Under the pieces are notes generated by a model, which had not been told where the DNA came from, made no database searches, and was given only the letters and a program-made list of their open reading frames with translations. 64,000 bases of DNA from Pirellulales bacterium. GTDB taxonomy: Bacteria > Planctomycetota > Planctomycetia > Pirellulales > Lacipirellulaceae. The stretch covers positions 868,001 to 932,000 of the forward strand of contig JALHQZ010000002.1 in NCBI GenBank assembly GCA_022841705.1, read 5' to 3'. Positions 1 through 9,559 of the stretch are shown here, one piece after another; position 1 is the stretch's first letter, and each line of letters starts with the position of its first letter. The position numbers and the translations under genes are program-made.

Positions 1-83
1 GGGAATACAAGTGGAGCGTGCAGTATGTTGTGGGGGTGCCTCCCGCTGCCACAGAGCAGGAAACGGAGGAGGCAGCGCCATGA
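1..83 (+). CDS. C-terminal end of a GspL/PilN-like protein (partial)
   Basis: Third frame, open from the window edge to a TGA at 81-83, encoding about 26 residues ending TEEAAP. The stop overlaps the ATG of the next gene in an ATGA arrangement, typical of translationally coupled genes. In planctomycete secretion/pilus clusters the gene before a GspM/PilO-like protein is usually GspL/PilN-like, so the identity is inferred from position only; the visible residues carry no motif. Confidence 0.5.
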   Translation, partial: EYKWSVQYVVGVPPAATEQETEEAAP

Positions 84-1012
84 CCAAACGCGAACAAAAC
101 TTGCTCGCTGGCGTGGTGGGCATCGTTGGGCTGTGGGCGGTATGGAGCGGCTGGCAATGGTTCCAGGACGCGCAAAGCGAACGCCAAGCGCGGCTCGATA
201 GCGCGCGGCAAGCGGTGGCCGACGCGCAGCTCGAACAGTCCCAAGCCCAGGCCAAGCTGCGGCAACTTGAGGTCTGGCAAGCCCAGTCGCTGCCTACCGA
301 TATCGATCAGGCCCAGTCAGAATATCGAGCGTGGCTCATCGCGCAGGGTGAAGCGGCGGGGCTCCAACTCGACGACGTGAAGCTGTCTGGCGCACAAGCG
401 CGCGGTGACGCTTACTCGGCGATTTCGTACACAGCCGAAGCACAGGGCGACCTCAGTCAGCTCACTAAGTTCTTGCATAAGTTCTACTCGGCCGGCGCGC
501 TGCACAAGCTAACGAAGCTGCAAATCACCCGGCTCGCCGGAGGCCAACAATTCAAAGTGGCGCTTGGCATCGAAGCGCTCGCAGTCCGTGGCGCCACCCG
601 CGATGAAGGAATGCCTGAAGTCGTGGCGCTCGCCAGCGGCGACGAAGCAAAGTATGTCGGCGAGCTCATGTCTCGCAACCTCTTTGCGAAGTACGCCCCC
701 CCTGCCCCGCCGAAACCGCCGGAACCCAAAGTCGTCAAGAAGGATCCGCCCCCACCCCCGAAGTTCGACGACGCCGAGCACGCCTACCTCACCGGCATCG
801 TGCAGGACCAAGCGTGGATTCATGTTCGCACCAAGGACGAAACTCTTCGGCTGAAGGCGGGGGACAAGCTGAAGGTTGGCTTGCTGGAAGGCGACATCGT
901 CTCCGTTGAGCAGCGCGCTATCACCTACAAAACGAGCGAAGGAATCTTTAGCGTCTCGCTCGGCCAACCGATCCGCCCGGGCATGGCCATCCCGAAAAGC
1001 GACGCCGGGTGA
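80..1012 (+). CDS. GspM/PilO-like inner-membrane assembly protein
   Basis: 310 residues from an ATG that overlaps the upstream stop and follows a GGAGG box at about 66-72; an upstream GTG extension is less likely. Residues about 8-27 form one membrane helix, followed by an Ala/Gln-rich coiled coil (about 30-70), an alpha/beta segment, a proline-rich linker (PPAPPKPPEPK) and a C-terminal beta domain resembling the PilP/GspC type. This order fits the inner-membrane platform of a type II secretion or type IV pilus machine, and a large secretin lies 4 kb downstream. Exact family not certain. Confidence 0.6.
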   Translation: MTKREQNLLAGVVGIVGLWAVWSGWQWFQDAQSERQARLDSARQAVADAQLEQSQAQAKLRQLEVWQAQSLPTDIDQAQSEYRAWLIAQGEAAGLQLDDVKLSGAQARGDAYSAISYTAEAQGDLSQLTKFLHKFYSAGALHKLTKLQITRLAGGQQFKVALGIEALAVRGATRDEGMPEVVALASGDEAKYVGELMSRNLFAKYAPPAPPKPPEPKVVKKDPPPPPKFDDAEHAYLTGIVQDQAWIHVRTKDETLRLKAGDKLKVGLLEGDIVSVEQRAITYKTSEGIFSVSLGQPIRPGMAIPKSDAG

Positions 1013-1214
1013 ACGGGCGGGTGAAGCGCCGAATTCCTCCGTTATTCGAAAGGAGACTTTGCGAATCATCGCGTGATCGGTTGATTCTTCATTGGGATGT
1101 TGTTGTAATGTGTCGTCTCCTGGCCTGAGACTCTCCGGTTTGCAAGGGATTCGCGGAAGCGACTGCAACCGCTCTTCTCCGCAGGCCGTCCCCTTATCTC
1201 GCCTTCCCATCGAA

Positions 1215-2267
1215 ATGAGTTCTTACGACGAAGATTTTGAACGTCAAATCGAGTTTGATTTCCTCCGCGCGACCGAGTGTGCGGCGCTCAACACGCTGCA
1301 ATGGCTGGGCAAAGGACAGAAGGAACTGGCCGACGCCGCCGCGTGCGACGCCATTCGCGGGATGCTGGACTTGGTGCCCATCCGCGGCGAGGTGGTAATC
1401 GGCGAAGGGATCAAAGACCAGGCGCCGGGATTGTTTCGCGGCGAACGGGTAGGCACCTGGAAAGCGGGCGCCCCGCAATTTGAAATCGCGCTCGATCCGA
1501 TTGATGGCACGACCAACGTCAGCAAAGGGATGCCCAACTCCCTGAGCTGCATCGCGGCGGCCGCACCGACCGACGGTGAGCCGTGTCTGCAGGACATCCC
1601 GGCATTCTACATGCAAAAGCTGGCGTATCCCCTGGAAGTGCGGAAGGCGTCGTTAGCGGATCCTAAGCTTCCCCTTTCAATCGACACGCCGATTGGGGAA
1701 GTCATTGAACTCACTGCCCGGGTCTTGGGCAAGCAGGTGCGCGACGTTGTGGTGTGCGTGCTCGATCGTCCGCGCAATCAACAACTGATCGACGACATTC
1801 GCACCAAAGGGGCAGCGCTCCGCCTGATTCAGGATGGCGATATCGCCGCCGCCCTGGCGCCAGCGCTCCATACGTCGAGCATCGATCTCTACGCGGGGAT
1901 CGGGGGGGCGCCCGAAGCGGTGCTCTCCGCCGCTGGGCTGCGCTGTTTGGGTGGCGGCATGCGGGCCCGCATTTGGCCGCGCGATGAGGCGGAGCGTACG
2001 CAACTGATCGAAAGTGGCTGGGGCGATCAGCTCAACCGCGAGTTCGTCTCGAAGGACCTCGCGCGCGGCGAGAACCTGGTATTCGTGGCGACCGGAATTA
2101 GTTCGAGCCCCCTGATCAAAGGAGTGGAAGTGCGGGGTTCGATTGCCATCACTTACTCGGTCATGATGCGCGCTCGCAGCGGAACGGTCCGCTACATCGA
2201 AGCTCATCATGATCTCGAGCGAAAGACCATTCACCTCCGTTCGACAGGGGTCGAGCGCCAGGTGTAA
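1215..2267 (+). CDS. glpX: Fructose-1,6-bisphosphatase, class II (GlpX)
   Basis: 350 residues. Hydrolyses fructose 1,6-bisphosphate to fructose 6-phosphate in gluconeogenesis; cytoplasmic, metal dependent. Diagnostic motifs are VVIGEGIKDQAP near residue 61, the metal-binding DPIDGTT near 93 and GIGGAPEAVL near 218. Length is close to the usual 320-340. The ATG at 1215 (MSSYDEDFERQIEFDFLR) is preferred over the GTG at 1092 because family similarity begins there and the extra 41 residues look like non-coding sequence. Monocistronic, followed by a GC-rich hairpin. Confidence 0.93.
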   Translation: MSSYDEDFERQIEFDFLRATECAALNTLQWLGKGQKELADAAACDAIRGMLDLVPIRGEVVIGEGIKDQAPGLFRGERVGTWKAGAPQFEIALDPIDGTTNVSKGMPNSLSCIAAAAPTDGEPCLQDIPAFYMQKLAYPLEVRKASLADPKLPLSIDTPIGEVIELTARVLGKQVRDVVVCVLDRPRNQQLIDDIRTKGAALRLIQDGDIAAALAPALHTSSIDLYAGIGGAPEAVLSAAGLRCLGGGMRARIWPRDEAERTQLIESGWGDQLNREFVSKDLARGENLVFVATGISSSPLIKGVEVRGSIAITYSVMMRARSGTVRYIEAHHDLERKTIHLRSTGVERQV

Positions 2268-2301
2268 CATTCGCGTCATAAAGCAACTTCGCTGGTTCTG
2301 T

Positions 2302-2324
2302 AGGAGGCCTCTCCGAGGCCTCCT
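2302..2324 (+). terminator. GC-rich hairpin after glpX
   Basis: Perfect 10-bp arms AGGAGGCCTC / GAGGCCTCCT with a 3-nt loop, 35 nt after the glpX stop. There is no clear T tract, so terminator function is likely but not proven. Confidence 0.5.
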
Positions 2325-2366
2325 GCAAATCTTGTCACAAATGCCGAGTGGTTTGTCACAGCCAAA

Positions 2367-2456
2367 TTTTGGGGTGGCACTGTCCGGCTTGCCCGGTAAT
2401 GGGCGCCGGGTACCCGCTTCACGCTACCGGACAAGCCGGACAGTGCCACCCCAAAA
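2367..2456. repeat. Long intergenic inverted repeat (25-bp perfect arms)
   Basis: Left arm 2367-2391 and right arm 2432-2456 are exact reverse complements (arms contain GGGGTGGCACTGTCCGGCTT), with a 40-nt loop that holds a further short CCGGTA/TACCGG pair. It would form a very stable cruciform or RNA hairpin. It looks like a dispersed REP- or MITE-type repeat rather than a simple terminator; copies elsewhere in the genome would settle this. Confidence 0.7.
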
Positions 2457-2479
2457 AACCAGTTTGACAATCCACGCGG

Positions 2480-2716
2480 TTGTTTTTGAAACGGGCCGAG
2501 AATGATCGATTCCAAGTAAAGCTCTTAGTGGATTGCGACAAGGCGGGGAAGTACGTTGGGAGTGGAATGGGCGCCTGTGCCCGGGGTGCGTTTGCGGCAG
2601 CCGACCGCGGAGTGCAGTGGCTACAGATTGGCGACGACTACGGAAACATGGTCGCGCAGGTCGAGACTCTCTTCCGCGAAATTCGGTCGCGTCAATCTCT
2701 CAGCCGCGACGGCTAA
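2480..2716 (+). pseudogene. Remnant of HpcH/HpaI-type aldolase (C-terminal part)
   Basis: About 57 residues resemble the C-terminus of 2-keto-3-deoxy acid aldolases of the HpcH/HpaI family (RhmA, YfaU type): a KAGKYVGSGMGA stretch, then a GVQWLQIGDDYG strand-loop near the barrel end. The N-terminal 200 residues are absent, because the intergenic repeat lies immediately upstream. Together with the neighbouring Ldh and RhaT remnants it suggests a decayed deoxysugar (L-rhamnose-like) pathway. Identification rests on a short segment. Confidence 0.5.
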
Positions 2717-3612
2717 TGACGCTCCCACATCTCCGCGTTAAACTTCATCGCGTTGCGAAGATGGGTCTTCATCAACTTCGTCGCGGTTGCTTCGTCCCGT
2801 TTTCGCAAGGCATCCAAGATTTCGTGATGCTCTTCAAAAGTTCGCATTGAGCGGCCGTAGCGAAAACCAACGGTTGTAATCAGCAAGACCTGCCGAATCA
2901 GCGGAGTCAATGTCTCCGCAAGCACCCGGTTGCCCGAAGCGGAACAGATGGCGATATGGAATTGGTGATCCGCTTCGCGGCGGTCATACACAGTGGCTTG
3001 TTCACCAAGGGCAATCAGCCGATCCGTCTGCTCCGCGAGCGCATCCAGATTCTCGACAGTGATTCGCGAAACGGCCCCCGCAATCGCCAGCGGCTCGAGC
3101 AACAGGCGAATCTGGTAGGCGTCCTTCAGGTCGCGCGTACTCAGCGGATTTACCCGCCAACCGCGGCGCGGCAGCCGCTCGATGAGTCCCTCCCGGCTCA
3201 ACCACTCGGCGGCGCGGCGAATTGTCGCCGGATTCACGCCAATTTCTAGGGCGAGGCGACGCTCTTTAATCACTTCACCGGGGGGAAAGTCGCCTCTTAA
3301 CACGCGTTCCAGGAGCAACTCGTACGCGCTATCGGTTTGATTCGAGAACGCAAATTGCGGCGTGTCATAAACTTTGAGTTTTGCCGGTAGCGAAGCGATC
3401 ACCGGGTGCCGGGACTCATCGGTGGTCACCAGTCCGTCCGCGATCAGCCGCTCAATGGCCTTATTAACGGTCGTGCGGCTGACATTCAGGTCCGTCGCAA
3501 ACTGGCGGGCATTGATTCGGTCGCCCACGTGGAACTCCCGGCGCGCAAGCATTGCGCGGAGGTGCTGGTACACCTTCTCGGACAACGACAATCGTTGGAT
3601 CGCTTCGCTCAC
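2713..3612 (-). CDS. GntR-family regulator with two winged-helix domains and FCD domain
   Basis: 299 residues from the GTG at 3612 (a TTG at 3684 would add 24 low-complexity residues). It contains two GntR winged helices in tandem: the first with motif NVSRTTVNKAIERL, the second with GVNPATIRRAAEWLSREGLI. The C-terminal all-helical FCD effector domain (RLLLEPLAIAGA, then DHQFHIAICSASGN and HHEILDALR) carries the Asp/His residues that bind metal or carboxylate ligands. Such proteins repress sugar-acid catabolic genes. It lies beside remnants of exactly such genes, so it may now be an orphan regulator. Two DNA-binding domains in one chain is uncommon. Confidence 0.8.
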   Translation of the reverse strand: MSEAIQRLSLSEKVYQHLRAMLARREFHVGDRINARQFATDLNVSRTTVNKAIERLIADGLVTTDESRHPVIASLPAKLKVYDTPQFAFSNQTDSAYELLLERVLRGDFPPGEVIKERRLALEIGVNPATIRRAAEWLSREGLIERLPRRGWRVNPLSTRDLKDAYQIRLLLEPLAIAGAVSRITVENLDALAEQTDRLIALGEQATVYDRREADHQFHIAICSASGNRVLAETLTPLIRQVLLITTVGFRYGRSMRTFEEHHEILDALRKRDEATATKLMKTHLRNAMKFNAEMWERH

Positions 3613-3900
3613 AGCCTTCCAAGCATTCCCCCTAAGGCGCGGGGGCGGCACACAGGACTGCGAGTCCTGGGACGAACCCGGCAACAGTAGCTGCCAAAGG
3701 GTAGCACCTTCCGCAGCCGAAGTAAACGAGAACGACTAAGCGCTTTTGACCACTAACAGAACATTTGTGCACACTCAAATTCTTGCGTCCGCATGAAATT
3801 TGACTACAAGTCCGTCGAAGAAAGCGGCTTCTCTGTCCCGTAGGCTCGGATTTCGCTGGCTGCCAATGAGCACTCGTATTCTAGGAGCATCTCGAAAAAA

Positions 3901-4365
3901 GTGTCTGTTCTGTATCCCGATCAATTCGAAGCTTACGACACTTGCATCTTCGAGAAAGCTGGCGCTCCCCCGCCGCATGCTCAGATTGTCGCCGACCACT
4001 TGGTCGAATCGAACCTGCTTGGTCACGACTCTTACGGCGTGTTGCGTGTGTCACAGTACTGCGGCGCGATTCAGAGCGGGGAGCTCTTGCCCGCCTCGCG
4101 CCCAGAGGTGCTTAGAGAAACAGCCTCCAGCGCGGTGCTGGATGGTAAGCAAAGTTTTGGCCAAGTCGCCGTGACTGAAGCGATGAATCTGGCGATCGAA
4201 AAGGCGGCGCGCGATAGTTCGGGCGTGGTGACCATGCGAAATAGCTACCATAGTGGGCGGCTGGGCGCGCACACCGCCATGGCGGCAGACGCCGGCATGA
4301 TCGGCATGATGATGGTCAATGGGTGCATCTCCCCGGGGCTGGCCGCATTTTTGGGGTTTCAGGAG
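3901..4365 (+). pseudogene. Truncated Ldh/malate-dehydrogenase-family oxidoreductase
   Basis: The first about 150 residues match the N-terminal half of the Ldh2/MdlD-type NAD(P)-dependent dehydrogenases: a VADHLVESNLLGHDSYGVLR helix-turn, a LDGKQSFGQVAV strand and a MRNSYHSGRLGAHTAMAADAG active-site region. After GMIGMMMVNG the family similarity stops abruptly and the frame runs on as unrelated sequence to 4581, so the C-terminal half is lost. Likely non-functional. Probably once part of the same sugar-acid cluster as its neighbours. Confidence 0.65.
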
Positions 4366-4417
4366 ATGACTGACGACCATCACCGCGAAATACTCAAGCG
4401 TGCTTCCACCGTAACAC

Positions 4418-4771
4418 ATGTCCGGCGGGAGATGGCGCCTTATGGGAGCATGGCGCAATTACCTCGCCCCGGGCTCCAAACGCGACTTTATGATTGCCTC
4501 GACCATGGGCCTCGTCCACTTCATGGCTCAAATTCCCTACGGAATCGGGGCCTACTATCTCGATCGCGCGGGCCGAGCTGATCTAGGCACGACTGTCGGC
4601 TGGGGCGCCAATATTGGCATGGCGCTCATCGTGGCGGCAGGGATCGGCTTTGCGGCCGGCGAATGGCGTGGCGTCGCGAAAGGGACGGTCCGCACGCTGC
4701 AAGCCGCGATCGCAATTCTCATCCTGGCGATCATCACGTTGGCGTACGCCAACAGCTTGCAGACAAACTGA
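4418..4771 (+). pseudogene. C-terminal remnant of RhaT-like sugar-proton symporter
   Basis: The region from KRDFMIASTMGLVHF to the end contains three hydrophobic helices with the RhaT hallmarks YGIGAYYLDRAG, LGTTVGWGANI and a GEWRGV loop, as in the last third of L-rhamnose-H+ symporters. The family is normally about 340 residues; only about 95 remain. The upstream part is fused to the tail of the Ldh fragment by deletion. A non-functional relic. Confidence 0.65.
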
Positions 4772-5010
4772 TCTTCGCGAGATCGGTAGATTCGCCAAGT
4801 TAACTTCAGGGCGATGCCTCGGCATTATCGGTCGCCGCTGAGTGCCTCGTCCTCCCAAAACCTCCAGTCTGCCATAGCGCGACCCTGCCACGTGGGAATA
4901 ACTGGCGATCTCGGCAAACTTTGCCGATTAAACCAACACTGCCGATTGGCGAGCTGCGCCGTGGAGCGCGCGCACTTGGCGGTAGTGACACTAGCAATGC
5001 AGGAAGTGCG

Positions 5011-8000
5011 ATGGATCGCCCCCTGATCGCCGGGATTTCGTCGCTGGGCGGCCGACTGATGTTGGCCGTGGCGATGGTGATCGCCCCGACTGCCAGCGCC
5101 CAAACTCCAGCAGCGCCAACCCGTCTTGAATCGTACGCCATTCCACCAGCCAAGCAGGCCGAGGTGGTGCGCTGGCTCGAAACGGTTGATCCTTCGGTCT
5201 CGCGGCGGTTTGCGTGGGATCAGCGCACCGGGCAACTCATTGTCTTCGCGACGAATGATGTTCACGACAAACTCGCTGCGTTTCTAGCTGGCAAGCCGCT
5301 CGTGGCGCCGGAAGTCGCGAAGCCGCAAGCGGCCGGCGCCCAGGTGCAGCTCAGCAATGCAACGGTGGATCAGGTTCACGCGCGGATTGAGGCAGTCGTG
5401 CGGCGGCCGCTGCCAAAGACGTGGGACCCGGCCGAGCAGTGGCTCTCCTTCCCCGTGCGGATGGATAGCGCTGGCGGCGTGGAAATCAACGCCAACCCCA
5501 GCACTGGGCAGGTGCTCATCAGCGGCGAGCCGAACGAAGCGGCCGCGTGGGCGAAAGTCGTGGCGGCGATTGACCGTTCGGCGGCGGGCGAAGGGGTGAC
5601 GCAGCTTGTGCAGACGCCAAGCGCGCAACCGGCGAAGGTGAAGGCGGCGCTCGCGGCGCTCGCGCAGCCGGGGGAAGGGGCGGCGCCGGACGTTGCGGCG
5701 CTCAATGCAGGGCCGAGTACAACGACCCCCAATGCGGGCGCTGCTTCTCCGCGAAATGGGTCGCCAGCGTCGGGACCGCCCGACGCTGGGGCCGGCCAAA
5801 TCTTGGGACCCGTGCAGGTCGAGTTTGTTGAAGGGCTGGACATCATCATCGTGCGCGGGAACGACGAAGACGTCGCGCGGGTGATGGAAATCATCAACCA
5901 AATTGAATCGCTCAGCCAAACCACGGCGCCAGCGATTGAGGTGCTGCCGCTGGCGCATGTCGATAGCGTGCTGATGGCGCGGCTGCTGAACCGGGTGTAC
6001 GAACAAGTCCTCGGCGCCCGCACCGGCACGGTGAATGTCACGCCGCTGGGCAAGCCGAATTCGCTGCTACTCATTGGCCGGCCCGAGAATGTGCAGATGG
6101 CGGTCGAGCTTGCCAAGAAGCTCGATCAACCGGTCGAAGCCGCCACGCGGTTTGAAGTTTTTCAGTTGAAGTTTGCCGCTGCTGAGCAAGCAGCCGAACT
6201 GGTGAACAACTTCCTCGGCGAACGGGCCGACATGCAGAACGATGAAACCCCCACGCTGATTCCCAAAGCGTTGGTGGTGGCGGACACCCGTTCCAATTCG
6301 CTGGTGGTGAGCGCCGGACCACGGGACATCGCCGAAATTCGCGAGCTGATTAACAAGATCGATGTCGGCACGGCCGCCGCAGTGGATGAAGTGCGCGTCT
6401 TCCCGCTCAAGAATACGCTCGCCACGGAACTGGAAACGGTGCTGGAAACGGCCATCAATCCCAGCACGGAAGGGGGGGACGGCGAAACCGCCAGCCGCTC
6501 CGCCGCGCTGCAGTTCATCGCCATCGACGCTGAAACCAAACGCCGCTTGCAATCAGGCGTGCTCAGCAACGTGCGCTTCGCGGCTGACGAACGAGCCAAC
6601 ACGCTGGTAGTTACGGCGCCCAGCGACAGCATGGAACTGATCGCCGCGCTGATCGAACAAATGGACCGCTCGGCGAGCGCCGAGGCGGAACTCAAGGTCT
6701 TCACCATCGCTAACGGCGATGCAACGAGTTTGGCCGAGATGCTCGAAACGCTCTTCGGCACTACGGAAGACAACAACGAACCGGGCGGCTTTGGAGCCGG
6801 CGGCAGTAGTCTGGTCGGTTTGCAACTCTCGGTCGATCAGCGGACCAACAGCATCATCGCGGCCGGGACAACCGAAGACCTCGCCGTGGTTGAAGCCATT
6901 CTCCTACGGCTCGATGACAGCGATGTCCGCGAGCGCACCACGACCGTCTATCGCCTTAAGAACTCACCCGCGCAGGATGTCGCAACTGCGCTGAACGAAT
7001 GGTTACAAACTGAGCGTGATGTCGAGCAGGCGGCCGACCTCACCATCAGCCCGTTCGAGCAGATCGAGCGGGAAGTGATCGTGGTGCCTGAAATTGTCTC
7101 CAACAGTCTCATCGTGAGCGCCACGCCACGCTACTACGAAGATGTCCGCCAGCTGATCGAGAAGCTCGACGAACGCCCACCGATGGTGATGATTCAGGTC
7201 CTCATCGCCGAAGTACGGCTGAACGATACCGATGAGTTCGGCATCGAGCTCGGCCTGCAAGACTCGGTGCTCTTTGACCGCTCGCTGCTGTCCGATGTTC
7301 AGCAATTGACCACCACCACTCAAACGCAAACCGCCGGTGGGGCGGTGACGAACGTCACCGAACAGCGCATCATCTCCGCGAATCAAAACCCCGGCTTCGC
7401 ATTCAACAACAACCCACTCGGCAATTCCGCCAGTAATGCGGCGCTCGCCACGGCGTCGGCTGTGGGCACACAGGGTCTCTCGAACTTCGCGCTCAATCGC
7501 ACGAACGGTGAACTTGGCTTTGGAGGATTTGTGCTCAGCGCGTCGAGCAATAGCATCAGCATGTTGCTTCGAGCGCTCCAAGAAAGTCGCCGCTTGGAAG
7601 TGCTTAGCCGGCCGCAGGTGATGGCGCTCGACAACCAAGAAGGCATTGTGCAAGTCGGCCAGCGCGTGCCGCGAATCACGCAGGCGTCGCTCACGCAGTT
7701 CGGTCAGACCAACAGCATCACCTACGAAAACGTCGGGATCATCCTGCGGGTCATCCCCCGCATCAGCCCGGACGGCATGGTGGTGATGCAGGTCGCGGCC
7801 GAAAAGTCGGAAGTGGGCGCCGAGGCGGAAGGCATCCCCATTTCCGTCGCCAACAACGGTAACATTCTGCGGGCGCCGCGGATTGATTCCACGCAGGCGA
7901 TTACCACGGTCAGCGCGCTCAGCGGCCAAACCGTGGTGCTCAGCGGGCTGATGACTAAGCGCACGCTCGACATCCATCGCCGCGTGCCGCTGCTGGCCGA

Positions 8001-8478
8001 CATTCCGCTGTTGGGCAATTTGTTCCGGTACGATAGCGTCTCGGAACAACGCACGGAGCTGCTAATCATCATGACGCCGCGGATCGTCAAGAGCGAACTC
8101 GATGCGGAAATGATCAAGCAAGTGGAATCATCCCGCATGAGCTGGGTGCTGTGCGACGTGATCAACATGCACGGCCCCTCCGGCCTCCGCAGCCGCTGCG
8201 ACGAATGGACCGGCGCCGACGCCCCCACGCTCTACCCCACCGCGGTCCCGACCGAACAAGAATTGCAAGGGCAACCCGTTGAGGGCACGATCATCGAAGG
8301 CCCGATTGAATCATCGCCCGGTCCGTTGATGGAAGGTGTTCCAACCCCAGCGCCGATGGCGCCGACGAGCTCGACCCAACGCGCGGGTTCGGTGTCGCAA
8401 GTGAGTTACCAGCGCCCGACGACCGACCAGCAAAGCGACACCGTGTATCGTTTGCCGCCGACCGGAGAGGGGGAATAG
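5011..8478 (+). CDS. GspD/PilQ-type outer-membrane secretin, very long
   Basis: 1155 residues from the ATG at 5011, preceded by an AGGAAG box and giving a clear signal peptide that ends TASAQ near residue 31; the upstream start at 4921 would bury the signal. It carries at least five copies of a secretin N1-like module: a strand-helix piece (VEVLPLAHV-, FEVFQLKF-, VRVFPLKNT-, LKVFTIANG-, TVYRLKNS-) followed by an ADxRxNxLVV half. The C-terminal third is the secretin beta-barrel (LSRPQVMALDNQEG; VPLLADIPLLGNLFRY). It forms the outer-membrane gate of a type II secretion/pilus system. Typical GspD is 650-700 residues. A Pro/Thr-rich tail of about 100 residues follows the barrel. The next gene, a lipoprotein, starts 4 nt later and is surely co-transcribed. 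Confidence 0.9.
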   Translation: MDRPLIAGISSLGGRLMLAVAMVIAPTASAQTPAAPTRLESYAIPPAKQAEVVRWLETVDPSVSRRFAWDQRTGQLIVFATNDVHDKLAAFLAGKPLVAPEVAKPQAAGAQVQLSNATVDQVHARIEAVVRRPLPKTWDPAEQWLSFPVRMDSAGGVEINANPSTGQVLISGEPNEAAAWAKVVAAIDRSAAGEGVTQLVQTPSAQPAKVKAALAALAQPGEGAAPDVAALNAGPSTTTPNAGAASPRNGSPASGPPDAGAGQILGPVQVEFVEGLDIIIVRGNDEDVARVMEIINQIESLSQTTAPAIEVLPLAHVDSVLMARLLNRVYEQVLGARTGTVNVTPLGKPNSLLLIGRPENVQMAVELAKKLDQPVEAATRFEVFQLKFAAAEQAAELVNNFLGERADMQNDETPTLIPKALVVADTRSNSLVVSAGPRDIAEIRELINKIDVGTAAAVDEVRVFPLKNTLATELETVLETAINPSTEGGDGETASRSAALQFIAIDAETKRRLQSGVLSNVRFAADERANTLVVTAPSDSMELIAALIEQMDRSASAEAELKVFTIANGDATSLAEMLETLFGTTEDNNEPGGFGAGGSSLVGLQLSVDQRTNSIIAAGTTEDLAVVEAILLRLDDSDVRERTTTVYRLKNSPAQDVATALNEWLQTERDVEQAADLTISPFEQIEREVIVVPEIVSNSLIVSATPRYYEDVRQLIEKLDERPPMVMIQVLIAEVRLNDTDEFGIELGLQDSVLFDRSLLSDVQQLTTTTQTQTAGGAVTNVTEQRIISANQNPGFAFNNNPLGNSASNAALATASAVGTQGLSNFALNRTNGELGFGGFVLSASSNSISMLLRALQESRRLEVLSRPQVMALDNQEGIVQVGQRVPRITQASLTQFGQTNSITYENVGIILRVIPRISPDGMVVMQVAAEKSEVGAEAEGIPISVANNGNILRAPRIDSTQAITTVSALSGQTVVLSGLMTKRTLDIHRRVPLLADIPLLGNLFRYDSVSEQRTELLIIMTPRIVKSELDAEMIKQVESSRMSWVLCDVINMHGPSGLRSRCDEWTGADAPTLYPTAVPTEQELQGQPVEGTIIEGPIESSPGPLMEGVPTPAPMAPTSSTQRAGSVSQVSYQRPTTDQQSDTVYRLPPTGEGE

Positions 8479-8482
8479 CAAC

Positions 8483-9559
8483 ATGGTTCGTTTCACCATT
8501 CACGATCTTGCCATCGCGCTGCTGGCCCTCACTTGTTGCGTGACCGGTTGCCAATCGATGCGTGGCGGTGGTTGGAAACCGAGCGCCATCGCCAAGAAAC
8601 TCGATCCGCGCGATGGCCTCCCGTGGAACCGCAAAGACGAAGCACGCGAGGGGAACCCGGCGCGGATCGTCGCCACCTGGAGCGACACCGTGCTGCATCG
8701 CGAAGGGCAGCCCGCGACCCGCGGCTTTGGCGGGAAGATTTATTTCTACGACAACAAAGATACGGACCCCATTAAAGTGAAGGGGCAACTGGTGGTCTAC
8801 GCGTTTGACGAAACCAATCGCGTGCCGACCGATAACTGCCCCACGCGGCGGTACGTGTTCCCGCCGGAGACGATGGAAGAGCACGAAAGCGATTCTGATC
8901 TCGGCGTCGGCTACAGTTTCTGGCTGCCGTGGGATGGAACTGATGGCCCGAGCACCGAGGTCAGTTTGATCGCCCGCTTCGAGCCCCTAAAGGGGGGCGC
9001 GCTCGTCGTGAGCGATCAAAGCCGCACGCGCCTGCCGGGAAAAATTGCGCCCACCGCAGCGCCGGCGGCGAGCCTCATCGCTACGCAACCGGGAGTATCT
9101 GGTGTGCAGGTTGCGAGTGGTGAACTGACGCCGCAGTTCACCGTCGAGCAAGCGACGAACTTGCAGCCCGTGACCACCGCGCCGCTGCGAAAGATGCAAA
9201 CCACCAGCATTTCGTTGCCGGAAGGTTTCCGCCCCAGCGGCAAGGGACTGATTCCCGATCGCAAACAAACGCCTCGCGAGAAAACGCAACCCGCTGCTGC
9301 ACTGGCGCCCACATCGACTTCCACGTCGACAACGGGGGCGGCGCCACAGACCTCGGAGGAGCTAGTCGCGCAGCTCATGGGCCTCTCGCCCGAACAAGCG
9401 GCTGCCGCAACCGCGGGCGGCACCACAGTGCAAACGCTTACCGTGGGAGAATCGGTTCGGAAGGCGGCGGGACAACCGACGTTTGGTTCACGACCGTTCG
9501 GACGCCTGGCTCCAACCGCGCCAGCGCTGCAACCAGCCGCTGCTCACTCGGTTTGGTAA
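8483..9559 (+). CDS. Lipoprotein in the secretin operon, unknown function
   Basis: 358 residues. The N-terminal signal peptide ends in a lipobox CVTG-C at about residues 19-23, so the mature protein is lipid anchored. A structured region (about 40-170) has beta strands such as GKIYFYDNKD and GQLVVYAFDE. The rest is Thr/Pro/Ala-rich and likely disordered. It starts 4 nt after the secretin stop, so it may be a secretin-associated lipoprotein in the role of a pilotin, though without similarity to known pilotins. Its last 122 nt overlap the convergent gene on the other strand. Confidence 0.7.
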   Translation: MVRFTIHDLAIALLALTCCVTGCQSMRGGGWKPSAIAKKLDPRDGLPWNRKDEAREGNPARIVATWSDTVLHREGQPATRGFGGKIYFYDNKDTDPIKVKGQLVVYAFDETNRVPTDNCPTRRYVFPPETMEEHESDSDLGVGYSFWLPWDGTDGPSTEVSLIARFEPLKGGALVVSDQSRTRLPGKIAPTAAPAASLIATQPGVSGVQVASGELTPQFTVEQATNLQPVTTAPLRKMQTTSISLPEGFRPSGKGLIPDRKQTPREKTQPAAALAPTSTSTSTTGAAPQTSEELVAQLMGLSPEQAAAATAGGTTVQTLTVGESVRKAAGQPTFGSRPFGRLAPTAPALQPAAAHSVW

